In this document: piece after piece, positions 35,259 to 44,171 of the stretch
Position numbering within the stretch: position 1 is the stretch's first letter
How the letters are laid out: the number at the start of each line of letters is the position of its first letter
Assembly (NCBI GenBank): GCA_950096615.1
Contig: CATNCP010000007.1
Coordinates: forward strand, 1 to 64,000
Length of the DNA stretch: 64,000 nucleotides
Direction: 5' to 3'
Origin: an uncultured Kangiella sp.
Lineage (GTDB): Bacteria > Pseudomonadota > Gammaproteobacteria > Enterobacterales > Kangiellaceae
Made by a program: the position numbers and the translations under genes
Notes under the pieces: model-generated
What the model was told of the DNA's origin: nothing
Databases searched by the model: none
What the model saw: the letters and a program-made list of their open reading frames with translations, nothing else

Positions 35259-36123
35259 CAAAAACATTCCCCAAGGCAATCAAGCCGATACCTGATGCGA
35301 CCGTCCAAGTCCACTGAAATCCTTCAAATAGTGTCGAAATGATTAACGCTACCGCAGGAAACAATACAACAGCATACGATGCTTTGTGCACACCAATTCG
35401 TCTCAATAAGGTTAAGTAACACCCAAAAGCAAAAACGGAACCAAACAAAGCTAAGTAAACTAAGCTGATATTATAGGATAGTGATAAATTGTAGGTGACT
35501 TCTTTACCCTGAGCTAAGCCAACCAAAAAACTAAATAAAGCACCATAGGCCATACCGTAGGTGTTCATTTGAATGATCGGTAAATCATATTTTTGGGTTT
35601 GAACTGAAACTAGGTTACCAATGGAGGCCGCTAAAACACCTAAAATTGCAAGAGTAAGGCCAAGCACAGCGGTATTTTCCAGACTAAAATGAGTCAGTTC
35701 ATCCCAGAAGATCAGCACCATTCCTACTAAACCAAGAGTTGAACCAATGGCGACTCTTGGTGTAATTGGTGTCTTAAAGAAGACTCTAGAGTTAATGATG
35801 TTAACGATTAAAACCGAAGAGAAAATTACCGAAGCCATCGCTGAGCTAAGGTATTCTTGCGCTTGGTATAAAAGTATATAGTTTAGGCTGAACATACAGA
35901 CACCTAGCAATATTAACCATAGATGCTGCAGTAGACTAAATTTTAGAGGGAGTTTTTTTACTAAGCAGTAAAGCCATAAAAGCAGTGCAGCCAGCGCGAA
36001 ACGATAGAATGTCGAGTATTCGTGTGCAACGCCGTCTAGCTGATACTCGATGGCGAACCAAGTGCTGCCCCAAATCAACACACATAATGCATACAGTACA
36101 CTGGTGGACATCAAAAACTTCAT
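35227..36123 (-). CDS. EamA/DMT-family transporter
   Basis: A 298-residue inner-membrane protein with ten hydrophobic segments arranged as two EamA repeats (about 6-135 and 150-290). The N-terminus LIWGSTWFAIEYQLDGV is the usual entry of RhaT/YdcZ-like members. The family exports metabolites or amino acids; this one's substrate is unknown. It converges on the M14 peptidase gene, its stop lying inside a long hairpin. Confidence 0.88.
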   Translation of the reverse strand: MKFLMSTSVLYALCVLIWGSTWFAIEYQLDGVAHEYSTFYRFALAALLLWLYCLVKKLPLKFSLLQHLWLILLGVCMFSLNYILLYQAQEYLSSAMASVIFSSVLIVNIINSRVFFKTPITPRVAIGSTLGLVGMVLIFWDELTHFSLENTAVLGLTLAILGVLAASIGNLVSVQTQKYDLPIIQMNTYGMAYGALFSFLVGLAQGKEVTYNLSLSYNISLVYLALFGSVFAFGCYLTLLRRIGVHKASYAVVLFPAVALIISTLFEGFQWTWTVASGIGLIALGNVFVINRKDLRKP

Positions 36124-36226
36124 AAATCGGCCTTGCGGGGGTTATAGCTGTGCTTTTAATGTGCAGATGATGCCATAGATGGTAGAATTCTGCTCGAATA
36201 TTTTAGTGAGCTTTGAGCGAATCGGT

Positions 36227-37414
36227 ATGCAAGAACAAGACGTAATTATTATTGGCGCAGGAGCTGCTGGGCTTATGTGTGCCATTAGCGCTGGCGGGCG
36301 AGGTAAGTCCGTGGCCGTCTTGGATCATGCTAATAAGGTCGGTAAGAAAATATTAATGTCAGGCGGTGGACGTTGTAATTTCACCAATTACTATGCTGAG
36401 CCTAGTAACTTCCTTTCGCGTAACGAACATTTCTGTAAATCTGCGTTAAGCAGGTATACGCAATGGGATTTTATTGCTCTAGTTGAGAAGCATAATATTC
36501 CCTACCACGAAAAAAAATTAGGGCAGTTATTTTGTGATAACAAGGCTAAAGACATCGTCAATATGTTACTGGATGAATGCAGTGACGTCGGTGCTGATGT
36601 TAGAACTCATTGCTCCATTGAGCAGGTAGAGAAACTTGAAAAGGGGTTTCTACTAACCACAAGCCAAGGTAAGTGGCGGTGCCAGTCTCTCGTCATTGCA
36701 ACGGGAGGATTGTCCATTCCGACAATGGGCGCGACGGGCTTTGGTTATGAGGTGGCTCGCCAGTTTGGTCTTAAGATGCTAGACACAACAGCAGGGCTGG
36801 TTCCTTTCACTCTGACCCCCAGTCTTCTAGAACAATTTGAGGGACTTTCAGGAACATCGGCTGACGCTATAGTAAGCTGTAATGGAGAGAGTTTCCGTGA
36901 AAACATCTTGTTTACTCACCGTGGATTGAGTGGGCCTTCCATTCTGCAGATATCGTCTTACTGGCGACCTGGCGATAGTGTTGAGATTAATTTGTTCCCA
37001 GATTTAGACTTGTTCAAAGAACTAAAAGACAGCCAGCAGGCACGGCCAAAGTCGCACATCAACACGCTATTAGCTGAAACACTAACCAAAAAGCTTGCCG
37101 ATCGGTTAACGGATTTATGGTTTAAAGAGATAAAAGACAAGCCCCTCGCTGAACTGTCTAACGAGTCACTGCAACGCGTTGCAGAACAATGTCAGGCTTG
37201 GAGTCTCAAGCCAACGGGAACGGAAGGCTATCGAACAGCGGAAGTTACGTTGGGCGGGATTGATACTGACGAAGTGTCTTCCAAAACCTTTGAGGCTAAG
37301 AAAGTCCCAGGTTTATATTTTATCGGTGAAGTGCTGGATGTTACGGGGCACTTAGGTGGCTTCAACTTCCAGTGGGCCTGGGCTTCAGGCCATGCTTGTG
37401 GGCAGGAGCTTTAG
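36227..37414 (+). CDS. NAD(P)/FAD-dependent oxidoreductase (YhiN/HI0933 family)
   Basis: A 395-residue flavoprotein. The dinucleotide-binding motif is at the extreme N-terminus: VIIIGAGAAGLMCA. The family blocks KVGKKILMSGGGRCN and LFTHRGLSGPSILQ follow, and the C-terminus has LGGFNFQWAWASG. I chose ATG 36227 rather than 36179 because it places the Rossmann motif five residues from the start, as usual for the family. The substrate is unknown. Its stop overlaps that of the convergent mtfA gene by four bases. Confidence 0.9.
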   Translation: MQEQDVIIIGAGAAGLMCAISAGGRGKSVAVLDHANKVGKKILMSGGGRCNFTNYYAEPSNFLSRNEHFCKSALSRYTQWDFIALVEKHNIPYHEKKLGQLFCDNKAKDIVNMLLDECSDVGADVRTHCSIEQVEKLEKGFLLTTSQGKWRCQSLVIATGGLSIPTMGATGFGYEVARQFGLKMLDTTAGLVPFTLTPSLLEQFEGLSGTSADAIVSCNGESFRENILFTHRGLSGPSILQISSYWRPGDSVEINLFPDLDLFKELKDSQQARPKSHINTLLAETLTKKLADRLTDLWFKEIKDKPLAELSNESLQRVAEQCQAWSLKPTGTEGYRTAEVTLGGIDTDEVSSKTFEAKKVPGLYFIGEVLDVTGHLGGFNFQWAWASGHACGQEL

Positions 37415-38253
37415 CTGTCCCAACCCGCCGGATCAACGTTATAAAACTGTTTGAACTGTTGGTATAACTCTGGGTGTTGGTTTCTTAAGTCTTTTGGTCG
37501 TTCAAAAAACACTTCACTGGTGACGGCGAAAAATTCTGCTGGATTGGTCGCGCCGTATTTATCAATCAGAGTCGGTTCACCGCGCTGTGCTTGTTGGCGT
37601 AGCTTTTCAAATTCAGCCGATAGTGTGTTTGACCATTTGTCGTAGTTTTGTTCTTTGCTGAGAGGAGGGGCACCGTTGTTTGTTCCCGATTCACCGTCAA
37701 GCTGGTGAGCAAATTCATGGATGACCAAGTTATGGCCATCTTCAAAGTCTGCACCGCCACTCGCCGAGTCCTTCCAAGACAGTATCACTTTTCCGCGATT
37801 CCATGATTCACCAAGGATGACGCGTGAGTCACGCTGATGCACCCCTGAACCATCTTGAGAGGAACGATTAGTGATAAATGCGGCTGGATAAATGGCGATG
37901 GTTTGTAGGAAGGGATAAAAGTCAGTGTTACGGTTTAACAATAACAAGCAAGCCTGGGCAGCGATGGTGACTTTAACCTCATCAGTAATATCTTGCCCCT
38001 GGTGACCTGTAAATGTTTTCTCTGAAAGAAAAACCTTCATCTTATCTTTCAGCTGTAACTGCAGGTCTGTTGGCATTTTATAGAAGAAGCTAAGGTTTTT
38101 ACGTAGGATGTTGCGCCATTCTTTAGGAAATGGTTGATTAGCTATTTCTTGTCTTTTTTTACGTCGGCGAATACTTGATGTCGCAATCCATGCAATTAAG
38201 CCTGCGCACAACGCTAAAAATATGTATAAAGGGACCATGGTTTGCTCTATCAA
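37411..38253 (-). CDS. mtfA: MtfA-type zinc metallopeptidase (M90)
   Basis: A 280-residue protein of the M90 family. The zinc motif HEFAH is at 179-183, and the family block PAEFFAVTSEVFFE follows. An N-terminal membrane anchor (LYIFLALCAGLIAWIA) is present, unlike the soluble E. coli MtfA (265 aa). MtfA in E. coli binds the repressor Mlc and has aminopeptidase activity; whether an Mlc homologue exists here is unknown. It is convergent with the flavoprotein gene. Confidence 0.88.
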   Translation of the reverse strand: MIEQTMVPLYIFLALCAGLIAWIATSSIRRRKKRQEIANQPFPKEWRNILRKNLSFFYKMPTDLQLQLKDKMKVFLSEKTFTGHQGQDITDEVKVTIAAQACLLLLNRNTDFYPFLQTIAIYPAAFITNRSSQDGSGVHQRDSRVILGESWNRGKVILSWKDSASGGADFEDGHNLVIHEFAHQLDGESGTNNGAPPLSKEQNYDKWSNTLSAEFEKLRQQAQRGEPTLIDKYGATNPAEFFAVTSEVFFERPKDLRNQHPELYQQFKQFYNVDPAGWDS

Positions 38254-38420
38254 GTTGTAATACTTAAAGTTATTGGGCTTAAATGATTTTTTTCAAGAAT
38301 GCTGTGCCTTATAACAGAAAGTACTGTTTCTAAGCGCGACAAGGTTAATATAAGCTTAATACTTGAAGATACTAAGCCAATTAAGGTATAAATCAGGTTT
38401 ACTTATTTTGGGGATAATAA

Positions 38421-39959
38421 ATGAATAACGATAATGCGCAACCAACGGGCGCTATTGCTCGTTTTTTAAACGGCATTGAGCGCGTTGGGAACAAGCTTCC
38501 TGACCCAGCCATTATATTCTTAGTGGCTATGATCACGATCTGGATTTTATCTTGGCTATTCTCAGGCGTTGATTTTTCGGCGATTGATCCTAGAACCGGT
38601 GATCCGATTGTCATCAAAAACTTATTAACAGGCGATTCGCTGGCTAACTTCTTATCGACCATGGTCAAAACCTTTACCGGCTTTGCACCGTTGGGAGTGG
38701 TGTTGGTCGCTATGTTAGGTGTTGGTGTTGCAGAGCATTCTGGTTACATCAACACGGGCATTAAATTGATGTTAAAGCGCACACCAAAAGCGCTATTAAC
38801 GCCAATGATCATCCTTGTAGGTATTGTCAGCCACACGGCAACAGATGCGGGTTATGTATTGGTTATTCCGTTGGCCGGCGTGATTTTCTATGCCATGGGG
38901 CGTCACCCATTAGCAGGTATCGCCGCAGCATTTGCTGGCGTGAGTGGTGGTTTTAGTGCCAACTTTATCCCTTCTGGCATTGACCCATTACTGCAAAGCT
39001 TTACTCAAAGCTCAGCTCAGATTATTGAAGAAGGCATGCAGGTAAACCCTTTAAACAACTACTTCTTCACATCGATTTCCAGCGTATTTATTATCCTAGT
39101 CGGTTGGTATATTACTGACAAAATCATTGAGCCACGCCTGCAATAGACTAAGGTTGATGGCGAAACGGATGATTTACCAGAGTTCGATATCGTTACAAAA
39201 GAAGAGAAGCGTTCTTTCATTATCGCAACAACCGTAATGATTGCTGGCCTCGGGCTATTAGCTTGGGCATCGTTAATTGATGACTCACCATTAAGTCACG
39301 AAGGCTCACTGACCAATTTCAGCGCACCGTTGATGCAATCAATCGTTCCGCTAATTTTCTTACTATTCTGGATTCCTGGCGCTATTTACGGCTTTGCTTC
39401 AGGCACTTTCAAAAAGTCTAAAGACATGATTGACGCCATGACCAAAGCGATGGGTGGAATGGCGTATTACGTCGTCATGGCCTTCTTCTGTGCTTTATTT
39501 ATTTCAGCGTTTGCGCAGTCTAACTTAGGTGCTCTATTGGCAATTGAAGGCGCTCAGGTTCTAAAAGCCTTATCGCTTCCAAGTGGCGTTACTGTTGTTG
39601 GCATTATCTTCTTAACAGCGTTCGTTAACCTGTTTGTCGGATCTTCGTCAGCAAAGTGGGCATTGTTAGCTCCGATCTTTGTACCTATGTTGATGCAGCT
39701 GGGTATTTCCCCAGACCTGACACAAGCGGCGTACCGTGTTGGTGATTCGAGCTCAAACATCATCACGCCATTGATGCCTTACTTCCCACTAGTGGTGGTT
39801 TACTGCCAGAAGTACGTAAAAGATACGGGTATCGGTACTTTGATTGCGATGATGTTGCCATTCTCGATTGCTTTCCTAATTGGCTGGAGCTTGTTCCTGC
39901 TGGCTTATTGGGGGCTAGGAATTCCTCTTGGCATTCAAGCAAGCTATACCTTTGGGTAA
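38421..39959 (+). pseudogene. abgT: AbgT-family transporter, interrupted by an in-frame amber codon
   Basis: The two halves (38421-39146 and 39147-39959) lie in the same frame and together encode an AbgT/MtrF-type transporter of about 511 residues, the normal family length (E. coli AbgT 508). Codon 242 (39144-39146) is TAG, within the cytoplasmic linker after DKIIEPRLQ. Everything else is intact, including SHTATDAGYVLVIPLAGV in the first half and the GDSSSNIITPLMPYFP signature in the second. Homologues carry p-aminobenzoyl-glutamate or sulfonamides. A CAG-to-TAG change is the simplest explanation. A sequencing error, readthrough or amber suppression are alternatives. A terminator follows. Confidence 0.85.
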
Positions 39960-39986
39960 CCATTGCTAGAGTCTTACTGATTCATA

Positions 39987-40023
39987 ATAAAAAAAAGGAG
40001 CCATATGGCTCCTTTTTTTTTTT
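39987..40023 (+). terminator. Rho-independent terminator after the abgT locus
   Basis: GGAGCC-ATAT-GGCTCC with flanking A-run and T-run of at least eight residues each, 28 bases after the stop codon. The fully symmetrical structure could also act on the opposite strand. Confidence 0.93.
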
Positions 40024-40126
40024 AAGAAGTATTTAATTATTACTGTCTAGCCGGATTGCCATGACAAGTTGTTATCCGATTTAAGCCTTGATAATATCTG
40101 TATTCGGATATTAATAAAATAAAACA

Positions 40127-42124
40127 ATGAATGGATTATATAAAATAATACTAATATGGGTATTCTTTTGCGCTAACGTTTATGCTGAAGAGTCTTTAGA
40201 GCTTAAAGAGACTTACTCAATTCAACCGATTCCAAGCTGGGTTACCCAGCAAGAAATCCCCAAAAACATTGGTCAAGACGGCAATTATGGCGTTTCCTAT
40301 TATTTGCTTGAGCGTCAACTAGATTTCGGGACTGAATCTCAAGACTACTTTAGGCTGGTTTATTCGATAGATCAGAAGGAGGCGTTAGCTGAAAACTCAC
40401 AAGTAATTATTGACTATAACCCTAGTTTTCAAAAGCTAGAGGTTCACCACATTAACGTTATTCGAAACGGAAAGGTTGTTAATCGCATAACTTTGAATGA
40501 TATCACTGTGGCTCAAAGTGAGGATACGGAAGAAAGCCTCATGTTGACGGGAAAGGCAACTGCTTCAACACAAATAAAAGGACTACAAGTAAATGATATT
40601 GTGGATTTTTCTTATACTATAAAAGGTCAAAATCCGGTTTTTGAGGGGAAGACATTCTTTAGACAAAACTTGGGGTGGTCATCGCCGATTAAAAAGCTCT
40701 TTGTAAATACGACTTCTGACAAGGCGCTACAAATTAAAGCAACGGCTTACCATGACAAGCTTTCTAGAGCAAAGGTGAGTGGACGATACAACTATAGGTT
40801 ATCGGTAGACAATGTAAGCACCAAAAAGTCCTTAGATGGAATCCCCAATAGAATACTTTATTTTCCCTACATCCAAGGAAGTGAGTTTGAGTCGTGGGAT
40901 GAGGTTGTTGAATGGGCGCTCCCACATTATCAAGATAAGTTTCAATTAAATAGTTCCCTAATCGATATTGTTAAGGGGTGGAAAAAGAAGTATCCAGATG
41001 ATTTAGAGTCTCAAGTAACAGCAGCTATTCAATATGTACAGGATGATATCCGTTATTTCGGTATTGAGCTTGGGGTTAATTCTCATAAACCACATCACCC
41101 TAATACCGTGTTTGATAGGAAATATGGAGACTGTAAAGATAAAACTGTAATGCTGGTTGCGTTACTTAACCAATTGGGGGTGACTGCGTACCCTGCTTTA
41201 GTGTCGACGGATTTAAATAGTGGCTTTGAAAAGATGTTGCCAAGCCCTGGCGTATTTGATCATGTCATTGTTGGTATAAAGTATGACGATAAGTACTACT
41301 TTGTGGATCCAACTAAGTCAGCTCAAAGAGGCAGCTTAAAGTCGATGAGTCTCCTGCCTTATGAGAAAGTGCTGATCATTGACTCCCAATTAGAGCAAGG
41401 TATTGTAGAAATACCACAACATCGTTATGACCATAGAATCCATATTGAAGAGGAATTTAAGTGGAGCACTATGTCAGAGCCGGCTAGCTACTTAATATCT
41501 TCTACTTATTATGGGGTTGAGGCTGATAGAATTCGGAGCTGGTATAAGGTCAATAGCGAGAGTGTTATTCAAGATAATTACTTTAATTTCTATAAGAAAG
41601 TATATCCGACTTTAAAAATTAATGATGGAATCGATATTAGTGATGATGAAGAGCTGAATATAGTTACAATTAAAGAGTCTTACTTAGTTCCGAGTTTATG
41701 GAACTTCAGTTCCAACCATTACTATTCAGACTTTTCTTCTTACGAAATGAAAAGCCATATATATTATCCTGAAAGACCAGAGCGCAAAGCTGCTTTGGCA
41801 ATCCCCTTCCCAAAAGACGTGACTCACCATATAAAAGTTGAGCTACCTAACACTTTTACTTTAGATACAGAAAAAGATACCAAAAAAATTAGTCACGAAG
41901 ACTTTAGTTTTAAGAGAAGCGTTGCTATTCAAAAGAATTCTATGGATTTAAGCTTTGATTATAAAGTTCATGATAAAGAAGTTGATGTAGAAAAGCTTCC
42001 TAGTTATTACGAGTCGTTACTGGAGTTGCAAAACAACCTTAATTATAGGTTGGTTTTTCCTGCGAATAAATCTCAGCAAAAACAACAACGAAAAAAGCGC
42101 CTTCAGGACCTTATAAAAGGATAA
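40127..42124 (+). CDS. DUF3857/transglutaminase-like exported protein
   Basis: A 665-residue protein. The signal peptide is LYKIILIWVFFCANVYA. Residues about 60-230 form the DUF3857 domain. A transglutaminase-like (papain-fold) domain follows, with nucleophile C336 in YGDCKDKT, its histidine in FDHVIVG and its aspartate in FVDPTKS. The C-terminal 200 residues are a beta domain typical of this family. It would act in the periplasm. No Shine-Dalgarno sequence is visible: the bases before the ATG are all A/T except one C. It is followed after 3 bases by a Sel1-repeat lipoprotein, a clear two-gene operon. Confidence 0.85.
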   Translation: MNGLYKIILIWVFFCANVYAEESLELKETYSIQPIPSWVTQQEIPKNIGQDGNYGVSYYLLERQLDFGTESQDYFRLVYSIDQKEALAENSQVIIDYNPSFQKLEVHHINVIRNGKVVNRITLNDITVAQSEDTEESLMLTGKATASTQIKGLQVNDIVDFSYTIKGQNPVFEGKTFFRQNLGWSSPIKKLFVNTTSDKALQIKATAYHDKLSRAKVSGRYNYRLSVDNVSTKKSLDGIPNRILYFPYIQGSEFESWDEVVEWALPHYQDKFQLNSSLIDIVKGWKKKYPDDLESQVTAAIQYVQDDIRYFGIELGVNSHKPHHPNTVFDRKYGDCKDKTVMLVALLNQLGVTAYPALVSTDLNSGFEKMLPSPGVFDHVIVGIKYDDKYYFVDPTKSAQRGSLKSMSLLPYEKVLIIDSQLEQGIVEIPQHRYDHRIHIEEEFKWSTMSEPASYLISSTYYGVEADRIRSWYKVNSESVIQDNYFNFYKKVYPTLKINDGIDISDDEELNIVTIKESYLVPSLWNFSSNHYYSDFSSYEMKSHIYYPERPERKAALAIPFPKDVTHHIKVELPNTFTLDTEKDTKKISHEDFSFKRSVAIQKNSMDLSFDYKVHDKEVDVEKLPSYYESLLELQNNLNYRLVFPANKSQQKQQRKKRLQDLIKG

Positions 42125-42127
42125 TAA

Positions 42128-44149
42128 ATGAAAAATATAACATTTTTACTAGCTGTCGCTCTTTTGGCACTAAGTTCTTGTAAAACCCTTGAGCCTATAG
42201 ATCCTCAAGTACAGAATGATGAAGTCTATACCAAAGTATTTAATCGGCTGCTTGTCGAGCCAAGCTCAGTACCTTTCGATAAGTTGTATGAGAGTTATTT
42301 AAATTCAAGTTACTTCCTTGATAATGGCAATGCATTTAATAGCTTTGTAAAGCTGGAAAGTGACATATACAGTGGAAAAGTTGCATGTGAGTCAGTTAAC
42401 TTCATAAGTAGGTTAAAGACGTTACCTCTCTCTATTCGTGTACATCAACTGGCTGCTGACTGCGCTCAAAGGTCTAATGATAGTACAGCGATTGAGTTTC
42501 ATGAAAGCTTTATTGACTACTTAGTTTTAGGTTACTTCAAAAGTAACGATGCAAAAAACTATTATAGCGCGGTTAACGTTACAGACTTCGGTGAACCAAC
42601 CGATCTGGTTCAAGCCCTTGGGTATGAAATTGTTGAATATTACATTCAGCCCTACGCTTCTGGTTCAATGTTCTCGTATGTTCTTGTAGCAAATTCTGAA
42701 GATACTGGTGAACAGCGACTCTTTCACTTTAATCTATGGGATGCCTTAGATGTATTGTATTTAAAGGCCGAAGAGCCTGTGGATATGTATTCACTAGAGT
42801 TTTTGCCTTTCGCAACTTTTGAAGAATTGCGAGAAACAAATTCTGCGTTTGACTTAGGAACGGCCAAGATCCTGTGGTCACAAAAGAATGACCTGGCTGC
42901 TAAACGATTACTGAGTTCGGTAAAAGCTGGCAATTCTATGGCTCAACAAATGTTAGCTGACAAGCTGCTCCTTGGTGAAAAAATTGAAGGGTATGACACA
43001 GACGATGCGATTGATCAGCTGATTTCAGCATCAGAGGCTGGCTTAGCTACTGCTTTTGCCAGACTTTCTGTGATTTTTAAGCATGGAATTAATACCGATA
43101 TAGATATCAAAGTTGCTAAGCAGTTAGAACAGAAGTCTGTAGTACTTATGGGAGAAGAGCAGACATTAGCTGAAATGGCATTAATATCTGTTATTTACGG
43201 TTTGTCAGAGGAGAAAAGAGTTGAAGCGTTCAAAAGAGCTGCTTCAGCTGGCAGCGGGAAAAGTGCTTTTTACCTATACAATTATTTCACAGGTAAAAAT
43301 GAAGAGGATAAAGCACGAAAGTATCTTGAGTTGGCTGCCAGCTTAGATTATGCAGAAGCTTTAATTCTAAAAGGCTCACTTCTTGCAATGGATGACTCTG
43401 CGAAGTGGGATGATGTAGAAGAAGAGTTCTTTGAATTACTAAATCAAGCAAAGTTACAGCATCACCCTAAAGCTGACTTTATTCTATCTAGGTACCTCCA
43501 AGCTAGTGATAAAGCCAAGTCATTTGAGTATTTAGAGCAAGCAGCAAAAAAAGGTCTCGTAGTTGCCCAATATGATTTAGCTTATGCTTATTCAGATGGC
43601 GTCATCGTTGAACGTGATTTCCATCAGTTTAATCGTTGGCTTAAGATGGCCGTTAAACAGGGACACCTGCCTGCGATAGTAGGCCTTGGTTATAATTATG
43701 AAAAAGGAACGGGGGTAGAGCAAAGCCTAGAAAGTGCTGTTGAAATGTATCGTTTAGCTGCTGAGCAAGGTAGTGCTCAGGGGATGTTCAATTATGGTTA
43801 TATGCTTCTCAAAGGACGAGGTGTTGAAAAAAATTATCCGCTCGCCGTGGAATGGTTTGAAGAAGCTGCTGAAAAAGGACACGCTTCGGCTAATAACGAA
43901 TTGGCTTTAATGTACAAGGAAGGTGAGTATTTTAAGCAAAATTATAAAAAAGCAAATCAATTATTCCTGTTGGCTGCAGAAAAAGGAGAAATGTACGCTA
44001 TGTATAACCTAGGAGTGTCTTACGAAGAAGGGTTAGGTGTTTCTAAAGATATTGAAACTGCGATGGAGTGGTATTTTAAAGCACAGGCAAAAGGCCATGA
44101 AGCGGCAACTGTCAGACGATTCAATTTGCTGAAAGATAAAGCTGGTTGA
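42128..44149 (+). CDS. Sel1-repeat lipoprotein
   Basis: A 673-residue protein. The signal peptide ends LALSSC (C18), giving a lipid anchor. The first 230 residues match nothing I recognise. From about residue 260 the chain is Sel1-like helical repeats of about 36 residues, clearest at 470-665: VAQYDLAYAYSDGVIVERD, GLGYNYEKGTGVEQS, NYGYMLLKGRGVEKNY, YNLGVSYEEGLGVSKD. Such repeats mediate protein-protein contact. It directly follows the DUF3857/transglutaminase gene and probably scaffolds it in the periplasm. Confidence 0.85.
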   Translation: MKNITFLLAVALLALSSCKTLEPIDPQVQNDEVYTKVFNRLLVEPSSVPFDKLYESYLNSSYFLDNGNAFNSFVKLESDIYSGKVACESVNFISRLKTLPLSIRVHQLAADCAQRSNDSTAIEFHESFIDYLVLGYFKSNDAKNYYSAVNVTDFGEPTDLVQALGYEIVEYYIQPYASGSMFSYVLVANSEDTGEQRLFHFNLWDALDVLYLKAEEPVDMYSLEFLPFATFEELRETNSAFDLGTAKILWSQKNDLAAKRLLSSVKAGNSMAQQMLADKLLLGEKIEGYDTDDAIDQLISASEAGLATAFARLSVIFKHGINTDIDIKVAKQLEQKSVVLMGEEQTLAEMALISVIYGLSEEKRVEAFKRAASAGSGKSAFYLYNYFTGKNEEDKARKYLELAASLDYAEALILKGSLLAMDDSAKWDDVEEEFFELLNQAKLQHHPKADFILSRYLQASDKAKSFEYLEQAAKKGLVVAQYDLAYAYSDGVIVERDFHQFNRWLKMAVKQGHLPAIVGLGYNYEKGTGVEQSLESAVEMYRLAAEQGSAQGMFNYGYMLLKGRGVEKNYPLAVEWFEEAAEKGHASANNELALMYKEGEYFKQNYKKANQLFLLAAEKGEMYAMYNLGVSYEEGLGVSKDIETAMEWYFKAQAKGHEAATVRRFNLLKDKAG

Positions 44150-44171
44150 GTCTTTTTTCATCTAAAGCACC

